From: RGIG8597 sp045133795
GTDB taxonomy: Bacteria; Spirochaetota; GWE2-31-10
Assembly: GCA_045133795.1 (NCBI GenBank)
Contig: JBGUUT010000004.1
Span: forward strand, 1-38,871
Reading direction: 5' to 3'
DNA: 38,871 nucleotides
Position 1 is the stretch's first letter; every line of letters starts with the position of its first letter. The position numbers and the translations under genes are program-made. This document shows positions 33,433 to 38,871 of the stretch, in pieces. Below the pieces are notes generated by a model, which worked only from the letters and a program-made list of their open reading frames with translations, searched no databases and was not told where the DNA came from.

Positions 33433-34812
33433 TTAAAGTTTTTTAATAGGATAATCTTTATTAAAACAAGCATAACAATATGAATCCGGATCTTTCAAAC
33501 AAGCTCTTAAATCTTCAAGTTGTAAGAATGTAACCGAATCAGCTCCGATTATTTTTGCAATCTCATCCGGTGTATGCTTATTAGAAATCAACTCTTCTGT
33601 AGACGGAGTATCTATTCCGTAATAACAACATCCCAAAACTTCAGGACTTGAAAGATACATATGTATTTCCTTAGCTCCGGCTTCACGCAACATTTTAATA
33701 ATTTGTTTAGATGTTGTTCCGCGAACAATTGAATCATCTACAATAGAAATAGTTTTACCTTCAATTACGCTTTTTATCGGATTTAACTTTATTTTTACAG
33801 CTTCTTCTCTTTGTTTCTGAGTCGTTTTAATAAATGTTCTTCCGGCATAATGATTACGCATTAATCCCATATCGAAAGGGATTCCCGATTCTCTAGCAAA
33901 TCCTAAAGCTGCAATATTTCCGGAATCAGGAACTGAAATTACGATATCAGTATCTTTTTTTCTATTTTTCGCAAGCATTCTACCTGAATTAAATCTAAAT
34001 TGATGAACTGATTCTGAGAAAACTGATGAATCCGGACGAGCAAAATAAACAAGCTCAAATACACACTGACTTGCTTTTTTCTTATCAGAATAATGAAGTT
34101 TCTGTTTAATTTCTCCGTTTTCACAAATAATAAGCTCACCCGGCTCTAAGAAATTAATATCAGTTACACCTAAAACATTAAGAGCTGCGGTTTCTGATGA
34201 AAAAACATACCCTTGATCGCCTAATTTTCCATAAGCCAAAGGTTTAAAACCATAAGGGTCTTTAAACGCCGCAATCTTATTTTTATCCCCCATCACTAAC
34301 ATAGAAAATGCACCGTCTAATTTCTTTATTGATGAAATTAAAGATGATTCAAAATCATTTCCCGGAATATTTGACATTAAATGAACTAAAATTTCAGAAT
34401 CACTTGATGTTTGAAAAATCGCACCGTTTGATATTAATTCTTCCTTTAGAATATCATAATTAGGAAGCTGACCGTTATTAGCAATTGCAACCTCTCCTTT
34501 ATTACATTTAAATAATAAAGGTTGTGCATTAATCATCCCCGCAGTTCCTTTTGTCGAATAGCGAACATGACCGATAGCAGAATTACACGGATAATTCAAC
34601 GGAAGCTGCGGTAACAATTTCTCTGCAACCAATCCGGCACTTTTTACTACTTGAATATTTGAGTTATCGTCGAAGTAAGCGACACCGCCACTTTCTTGAC
34701 CGCGATGCTGAAGAGAAAATAATCCCATGTACATATTGTACATTACATCTTCAGACGGATTTTTTAATGAAATTCCAAAAACTCCACATTCTTCTTTTAA
34801 TTCATCGAACAT
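33433..34812 (-). CDS. purF: Amidophosphoribosyltransferase
   Basis: The first committed enzyme of purine synthesis, which makes phosphoribosylamine from PRPP and glutamine. The 459-residue protein has an N-terminal glutaminase domain with Cys9 (EECGVFG); the eight residues before it would be removed by self-cleavage, as in the B. subtilis type. The PRPP loop is VDDSIVRGTTS (about 355-365). Cysteines in ASQCVF, EVLGCC and the C-terminal CYAC fit the [4Fe-4S] site of the B. subtilis type. AAGGA precedes the ATG. It lies 32 nt after a receiver-only response regulator on the same transcript, which is unusual. No other purine gene is in the window. Confidence 0.95.
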   Translation of the reverse strand: MFDELKEECGVFGISLKNPSEDVMYNMYMGLFSLQHRGQESGGVAYFDDNSNIQVVKSAGLVAEKLLPQLPLNYPCNSAIGHVRYSTKGTAGMINAQPLLFKCNKGEVAIANNGQLPNYDILKEELISNGAIFQTSSDSEILVHLMSNIPGNDFESSLISSIKKLDGAFSMLVMGDKNKIAAFKDPYGFKPLAYGKLGDQGYVFSSETAALNVLGVTDINFLEPGELIICENGEIKQKLHYSDKKKASQCVFELVYFARPDSSVFSESVHQFRFNSGRMLAKNRKKDTDIVISVPDSGNIAALGFARESGIPFDMGLMRNHYAGRTFIKTTQKQREEAVKIKLNPIKSVIEGKTISIVDDSIVRGTTSKQIIKMLREAGAKEIHMYLSSPEVLGCCYYGIDTPSTEELISNKHTPDEIAKIIGADSVTFLQLEDLRACLKDPDSYCYACFNKDYPIKKL

Positions 34813-34844
34813 CTTTTTAATCCTTGATTTATAAATTTATTTTT

Positions 34845-35219
34845 CTATGAAAGATTGGCTTTTATTGTTTCTAAAAGCTGCATATAGTCTATAGGTTTTT
34901 CAAAAACAGCACAAACATAAGGATTATTTTTAATATCACAAAATTCATCCTTTACCCCGATATATCCGGACATAACAATAATTTTAGTTTCCGGATATTT
35001 TTCAGCAATTTTATCAATCGCTTCTTTCCCGCTCATGCCGTCCATTTGCAAATCTGTGATGATTAAATCAAAATTAATATTTTCTTGTAATTCAACACCG
35101 AAAGTTGCTTCTTTAGCAAGATTCACCTGAAATTGATTTTGAGTAAGAAAACGAACTAATGGTGTTGAAAATAAATCATCGTCTTCAATAACAAGAAGTT
35201 TTCTGTATAAAGCTCCCAT
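34845..35219 (-). CDS. Receiver-only response regulator
   Basis: A 124-residue single-domain protein with the standard phosphoreceiver residues: acidic cluster IEDDD (about 11-15), phospho-acceptor Asp56 (ITDLQMDG), Ser84 (VMSG) and Lys108 (EKP). It has no output domain, so like CheY or Spo0F it probably signals by binding another protein or passing on phosphate. It begins the operon with purF, and a promoter with TATGAT is found upstream. No histidine kinase is in the window. Its partner is unknown, and a direct link to purine synthesis is only suggested by gene order. Confidence 0.9.
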   Translation of the reverse strand: MGALYRKLLVIEDDDLFSTPLVRFLTQNQFQVNLAKEATFGVELQENINFDLIITDLQMDGMSGKEAIDKIAEKYPETKIIVMSGYIGVKDEFCDIKNNPYVCAVFEKPIDYMQLLETIKANLS

Positions 35220-35265
35220 TTTTGTTTCCTCATTACTAAAAAAATAAAGCTTCTGCTCTTTTTAT

Positions 35266-35294
35266 ATCATACCCTTAATAAAAAATAAAGTCAG
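35266..35294 (-). promoter_or_regulatory. Candidate promoter of the receiver-purF operon
   Basis: Minus-strand CTGACT (35294-35289), a 17-bp spacer, then TATGAT (35271-35266), about 47 bp before the start codon. Confidence 0.5.
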
Positions 35295-35401
35295 TAAAAT
35301 AAAGAAAAAAATGATTTTAACAAAAAAAACAGCTCTCTTTTTTAATTATTTAACATCAAAATTCAAATAATTTCCGAAAAAATAGACTAACCAAAAAAGG
35401 A

Positions 35402-35430
35402 TTGATTTTTTCATTTTTATTATATATAAC
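35402..35430 (+). promoter_or_regulatory. Candidate promoter of the methyltransferase gene
   Basis: TTGATT (35402-35407) is followed after 17 bp by TATAAC (35425-35430) within a TA-rich stretch. A transcript would start near 35437, just before a short upstream frame. Confidence 0.5.
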
Positions 35431-35446
35431 AATACAAACTGCTCAA

Positions 35447-35485
35447 ATGAAACGCTGGAGGAAGAGCAGCAAGTCAAAAGAATAA
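35447..35485 (+). other. Possible 12-residue leader peptide frame
   Basis: A short frame encodes MKRWRKSSKSKE, very basic, and ends in a stop that overlaps the AAGG used by the methyltransferase start at 35496. It has no ribosome binding site of its own but lies near the predicted transcript start. CTGCTC (35439-35444) can pair with GAGCAG (35464-35469) across it. It may be a leader peptide or chance. Confidence 0.3.
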
Positions 35486-35495
35486 GGAAATTGGT

Positions 35496-36638
35496 ATGTT
35501 TGAAGATTGGTATCTAGAAGATTTATTAGACAAGAATGTCAAAACAATGTGGCCTTTGACAGACAAATATCTCTTGCAGCTGATAAAAAAAGTTTTTGAT
35601 CGAATTGGAATCTCTGAAGATTTAAAAGATTTTATTTCAATTCAACAAATCATGGAAAAATATAACTATGTAGAAAAAGCGGACAGAATGTTACGCTGGG
35701 ATTTGGAACGTTTAAAATTTGATGAATATGTAGAATCAAAAGAAGAAAACGGTGTTGTTTTCTATAAATATACATCAAAAGAAATGCCTACAGATTATGA
35801 AGAAATCTATAATTGGTGTAATAACGAAGACCCTCGTTCTATACATGCATTTAAATTATTAGCTTTAGTTGCTGATAATTATGAAGATATATTAGAAGGA
35901 AAAACTAGCGGCGTAAACGTTATTTATTCTCCAGAAAATATTCACATTATTAATGAATATTATCAGTACGGACTTTTTTATACAGTAAATAACGTTTTAG
36001 GCGGAAAAGTTCTTAACTACGAAGTTGACAACCGCAACAATCCTAAGATTTTGGAATTAGGCGGCGGTTTAGGCAGCGGAACAAAACAATTCTTGGGTCA
36101 AAGAAAAGATGCCGGAAAAGATTTAAAATCATTTGTATATAACTTTACCGACGTTACAAACAGTATGCTCAGAAAAACAAAAAAACCGATAGAAGAAATC
36201 ACCGGCGATCTTTCTAACTTTGAATTCAATAAACACGATTTTAACAAATCACTTGAAGAATTAGGATTGGAAGAAGAACAATACGATATTATTTGGGCTG
36301 TTAATGCAATTCACGTTGCAACTAACTTGAAATTCACTTTACAGCAACTATATCGTCTATTGAAACCACAAGGAACTTTGTTAATCGTAGAAACTGTTCG
36401 TCCGGAATACTGTCCTTGGGTTCAACACGAATTTATCATCAATTCATTAGATGATTACGGTAATGTAGAATTGAACGACGAATGGCGACCTGTTCACGGC
36501 TTTATGAGATGGACAAACTGGGTAAAAGCTGTTGAAGCTGGTGGATTTGATATTGTTGATACTGTACCGAATATGGCAGAAGTTGAAAAAAGATACAACA
36601 ACTGTTACGTTACAGTCATCAGAGGACAAAAGAAATAA
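35496..36638 (+). CDS. SAM-dependent methyltransferase
   Basis: A 380-residue class I methyltransferase. The S-adenosylmethionine loop is ILELGGGLGSGT (185-196), followed by an acidic region (VYNFTDVT), WAVNAIHVATN and LLIVETVRPEY. An N-terminal helical part of about 130 residues (DWYLEDLLDK onward) resembles the helical domains of C-methyltransferases seen in polyketide and related synthases. The large size and the ketosynthase gene that follows 131 nt later suggest action on an acyl or polyketide chain; this is inference. AAGGAAA is the ribosome binding site. A hairpin terminator separates it from the ketosynthase. Confidence 0.82.
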   Translation: MFEDWYLEDLLDKNVKTMWPLTDKYLLQLIKKVFDRIGISEDLKDFISIQQIMEKYNYVEKADRMLRWDLERLKFDEYVESKEENGVVFYKYTSKEMPTDYEEIYNWCNNEDPRSIHAFKLLALVADNYEDILEGKTSGVNVIYSPENIHIINEYYQYGLFYTVNNVLGGKVLNYEVDNRNNPKILELGGGLGSGTKQFLGQRKDAGKDLKSFVYNFTDVTNSMLRKTKKPIEEITGDLSNFEFNKHDFNKSLEELGLEEEQYDIIWAVNAIHVATNLKFTLQQLYRLLKPQGTLLIVETVRPEYCPWVQHEFIINSLDDYGNVELNDEWRPVHGFMRWTNWVKAVEAGGFDIVDTVPNMAEVEKRYNNCYVTVIRGQKK

Positions 36639-36659
36639 TTATATTTCTGCGATATATGG

Positions 36660-36686
36660 AAAAGCTCCATTTTATATGGGGCTTTT
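36660..36686 (+). terminator. Likely terminator after the methyltransferase gene
   Basis: Arms AAAAGCTCCAT (36660-36670) and ATGGGGCTTTT (36676-36686) pair with one G-T, followed by a broken T-run. Confidence 0.65.
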
Positions 36687-36735
36687 CTTGATTTTTAACA
36701 AATATTTTTTTGCATAAAAATTATTAAAAAGCCCT

Positions 36736-36753
36736 TATTCTGTTAAGAATAAT
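36736..36753 (+). promoter_or_regulatory. Inverted repeat before the ketosynthase
   Basis: TTATTCT-GTTA-AGAATAA (36736-36753) lies 5 nt before the GAAGGAG ribosome binding site of the ketosynthase gene. It could be a repressor site or an RNA hairpin near the ribosome site. Confidence 0.35.
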
Positions 36754-36769
36754 ATTTGAAGGAGAAAAA

Positions 36770-37990
36770 ATGAGAAGAGTTGTTATTACCGGTTTCGGAG
36801 CTTATACTCCAATTGGTAACACTGAAAAGGAAATAAAAGAAAGTTTTTACCAAGGAAAAAGTGGTACAGTTTTTATTCCGGAATGGAAAGAAATCAAAGG
36901 TCTTCAGTCTTTTGTTGCCGGAACAGTAAAAAACTTTGATGAAAAAATATTAGACAGAAAATTACGCCGTTCTATGGGTAAACTTTCTATGATGACTACA
37001 AGTGCAGCAAAAATCGCAATCGAAGACAGCGGATTATCCGAAGACATTCTTCATTCCGGAAGAATGGGATGTGCTGCAGCTTCTACAATCGGAAGTCCAA
37101 AAGCTTATGAAGATTTCTTCTATGAATTGTTAATAAACAAGTCTATCGAACAAATTCCGTCGATGACATTTTTAAAACTTATGAATCACACTACAGTTGC
37201 AAACATTGCAACTCCTTTAGGAATCAAAGGACGTGTTTTCTCTCCAAGCAGTGCTTGTACTTCAAGTTCTCAGTCAATCGGGATGTCTTATGAGGCGATA
37301 AAATACGGCTTGCAAGACGTTATGGTTGCCGGCGGTGCTGAAGAATTACATTACACTACAGTTTCAGTTTTTGATATCATGGATGTTGCTTGTCGTACAG
37401 CAAATGAAACTCCGGAAAAAGCTTCACAACCTTTTGATAAAAATCGTGGCGGTGTCGTAGTAGGTGAAGGTGCCGGAATGGTAATCTTGGAAGAATACGA
37501 ACACGCAAAAGCTCGCGGTGCAAAGATTTACGGAGAAATCATTGGTTTCTCTTCATTATGTGACGGTTACCACTTATCAACTCCGTCCAGTGAAGGTATG
37601 GAAGCTACAATGCGTGCTGCTTTGGCAAATGCCGGAATAAAAGAACAAGATATAGATTATATCAATATGCATGCAACCGCTACACATACCGGAGATATTG
37701 CCGAAAGTGCGGCTACTAAAGCTGTTTTTGGAAATAAAACACCTGTAAGTGCAACAAAAAGTTATACAGGTCATACATTAGGAGCTTCCGGTGTTCATGA
37801 ATTTATTTATTCTTTATTCATGATGCAAGATAACAAGATTTACCCTACAATCAACTTGGAAGAGCTAGACCCAGAATGTGCTGATGTAAATATGATTACA
37901 GAGTTGACTGATAAAGAGCTCAACACTGTAATGACAAACAACTTTGCATTCGGCGGAATCAATACTTCTATTATTATTAAAAAAATTTAA
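36770..37990 (+). CDS. Beta-ketoacyl-ACP synthase, FabF/FabB type
   Basis: A 406-residue condensing enzyme that joins an acyl group to malonyl-ACP with loss of carbon dioxide. The catalytic Cys163 (SACTSSS), His301 (HATATHTGD) and His335 (with Lys330 in KSYTGHTLGASG) fall close to the FabF numbers. The usual HGTST(P) sequence is altered to HATATHTGD, with Ala in place of Gly, so it may not be the housekeeping enzyme. It lies next to a methyltransferase rather than other fab genes. No acyl carrier protein or ketoreductase gene was found in the window. It has a good ribosome binding site (GAAGGAG). A role in a specialised lipid or polyketide is inferred. Confidence 0.9.
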   Translation: MRRVVITGFGAYTPIGNTEKEIKESFYQGKSGTVFIPEWKEIKGLQSFVAGTVKNFDEKILDRKLRRSMGKLSMMTTSAAKIAIEDSGLSEDILHSGRMGCAAASTIGSPKAYEDFFYELLINKSIEQIPSMTFLKLMNHTTVANIATPLGIKGRVFSPSSACTSSSQSIGMSYEAIKYGLQDVMVAGGAEELHYTTVSVFDIMDVACRTANETPEKASQPFDKNRGGVVVGEGAGMVILEEYEHAKARGAKIYGEIIGFSSLCDGYHLSTPSSEGMEATMRAALANAGIKEQDIDYINMHATATHTGDIAESAATKAVFGNKTPVSATKSYTGHTLGASGVHEFIYSLFMMQDNKIYPTINLEELDPECADVNMITELTDKELNTVMTNNFAFGGINTSIIIKKI

Positions 37991-38012
37991 TTAATTAGTT
38001 TATTTACTTTAT

Positions 38013-38048
38013 AAGCCTGCGGTTCACAACACTTTGAATCTCAGGCTT
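38013..38048 (+). terminator. Terminator after the ketosynthase
   Basis: Arms AAGCCTG (38013-38019) and CAGGCTT (38042-38048) form a 7-bp stem followed by Ts, just before the phosphatase ribosome binding site. Confidence 0.75.
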
Positions 38049-38068
38049 TTTTATATGGAGAAACTAGA

Positions 38069-38602
38069 ATGCCATTTTTATATTTTGCAAGACACGGGCA
38101 AACTATCTGGAATGCTGAAAATAAAATATGCGGTTCAACAGACATTGATTTGACTGAATTGGGACACAAACAAGCTATAGAATTGGGTGAAAAAATAAAA
38201 AATGATAATTTGAAAATTGATGAAATCTTATGTTCACCTCTTCGCCGTGCCGCCGATACAGCAAAACACATTCACGAACAAACCGGTATCCCGATGATTG
38301 TACAACCTCTCCTAAAAGAGCAATGTTTCGGAAAGTACGAATCTACGCCACGTGATAATCCTGATTTTTTTGCAGCAAGACAAAGATTTATCGACAGCTA
38401 CAACGGCGGTGAATCCATGTTTCACCTTGCACAAAGGATTTACAACCTGCTGGACAAACTTAAAACCGACAAAAAAACTTACTTACTTGTCGCTCACGGC
38501 GGCATTGCCAGAGTCGTAAACTCGTATTTTTACGACATGACAAATGAGGAATACGCAAATTTTAAATTAGGTAACTGCGAAATTCTGAAATACGAATTTT
38601 AA
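38069..38602 (+). CDS. Histidine phosphatase family protein
   Basis: A 177-residue phosphoglycerate-mutase-like enzyme. The catalytic RHG with His9 (YFARHGQT) opens the protein, followed by SPLRRAADTA and the second catalytic His in LLVAHGG. The family covers phosphoglycerate mutase, CobC and broad phosphatases. The short size and lack of the mutase insertions favour a phosphatase with an unknown small-molecule substrate. GGAG precedes the ATG. The previous gene is terminated just before it, so it probably has separate expression. Confidence 0.88.
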   Translation: MPFLYFARHGQTIWNAENKICGSTDIDLTELGHKQAIELGEKIKNDNLKIDEILCSPLRRAADTAKHIHEQTGIPMIVQPLLKEQCFGKYESTPRDNPDFFAARQRFIDSYNGGESMFHLAQRIYNLLDKLKTDKKTYLLVAHGGIARVVNSYFYDMTNEEYANFKLGNCEILKYEF

Positions 38603-38786
38603 ATCAATCTCCTATGTATTTTTTTTCAAGCGTAAGCCCCTTGTCTGTTTGATTACAGCAAGCCGAAATGTAAAATATGCAAAGCTACATGTAAAAAAAC
38701 TTTCAACCATGCAATAAAAATATCTCTCAAGTACATTAAAGATAAGTAGAGATTTTTTCTCTAATTTATTTTTTAAGGATACTTAA

Positions 38787-38871
38787 ATGAAAAAAATTAA
38801 AAAATGGGAAGACCTAACGATAACCGACGACTTTATGTTTTCTCAGGTTATGAAGGATGAGGAGATTTGCA
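38787..38871 (+). CDS. Rpn-like recombination-promoting nuclease, 5' end only
   Basis: Only the first 28 codons are in the window, cut off by its end. The start MKKIKKWEDLTITDDFMFSQ resembles the N-terminus of the Rpn/PD-(D/E)XK nuclease family transposase-like proteins that occur in many copies in treponemes. AAGGA precedes the ATG. The catalytic residues would lie outside the window, so activity cannot be judged. Confidence 0.6.
   Translation, partial: MKKIKKWEDLTITDDFMFSQVMKDEEIC

Noticed and set aside
36736..36753. FapR- or FabT-type fatty-acid regulator site
   Set aside because: The repeat does not match either consensus as I know it.

Overview
The window looks like chromosome from a low-GC, anaerobic, host-associated spirochaete, most likely a Treponema from gut, rumen or mouth. 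This is inferred from overall protein character: many lipoproteins, a class I [4Fe-4S] fumarase, a surface starch-degrading lipoprotein, an Rpn-type nuclease gene and AT-rich intergenic DNA full of small hairpins. No rRNA or tRNA gene was seen to fix the taxonomy. Genes lie on both strands in short operons, and most have AGGAG-type ribosome binding sites. Many end at clear rho-independent terminators, several of them between convergent genes.

Layout: 1-440 is a non-coding block of hairpins, inverted repeats and a 73-bp tandem repeat. 450-1532 (-) is a lipoprotein of unknown role. 2077-3819 (+) is a phosphoglucomutase. 3964-5901 (-) is a long-chain acyl-CoA synthetase. 6082-9912 (-) is a 1276-residue multidomain alpha-amylase lipoprotein. 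It is followed by ferritin (-) and a secreted HEAT-like protein (-). 12253-14086 (+) is rpiB followed by a two-subunit fumarase. 14155-18503 (-) is a metal-resistance operon: CadC-type repressor, ICMT-like membrane methyltransferase, Zn/Cd/Pb P-type ATPase, then a glycosyltransferase. A second ICMT-like gene lies just upstream. After an outer-membrane-type protein and a 64-residue orphan comes a minus-strand block, 20967-28089: hflK, hflC, a NYN-LOTUS RNA-binding or RNase protein, a GatA-AspRS fusion, and tyrS. 28258-33326 (+) holds a degenerate HD-GYP protein, two glycosyltransferases and a metallophosphoesterase lipoprotein. 33433-35219 (-) pairs a receiver-only response regulator with purF. 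35496-38602 (+) has a SAM methyltransferase, a stand-alone ketosynthase and a histidine phosphatase. The window ends inside an Rpn-like nuclease gene.

The most notable item is the single reading frame at 22212-25088. It joins a complete glutaminyl/asparaginyl-tRNA amidotransferase subunit A (K-S-S catalytic triad intact) to an archaeal-type aspartyl-tRNA synthetase that lacks the bacterial GAD insertion. Indirect tRNA-Asn synthesis needs a non-discriminating AspRS that makes Asp-tRNA(Asn), then GatCAB to amidate it. Fusing the two enzymes would be a covalent version of the transamidosome. Its anticodon-binding domain lacks the tryptophan that marks discriminating archaeal AspRS. Other points worth a look are a covarying two-hairpin repeat present at opposite ends of the left half of the window, an HD-GYP protein missing key metal-site residues, and a receiver-purF operon.
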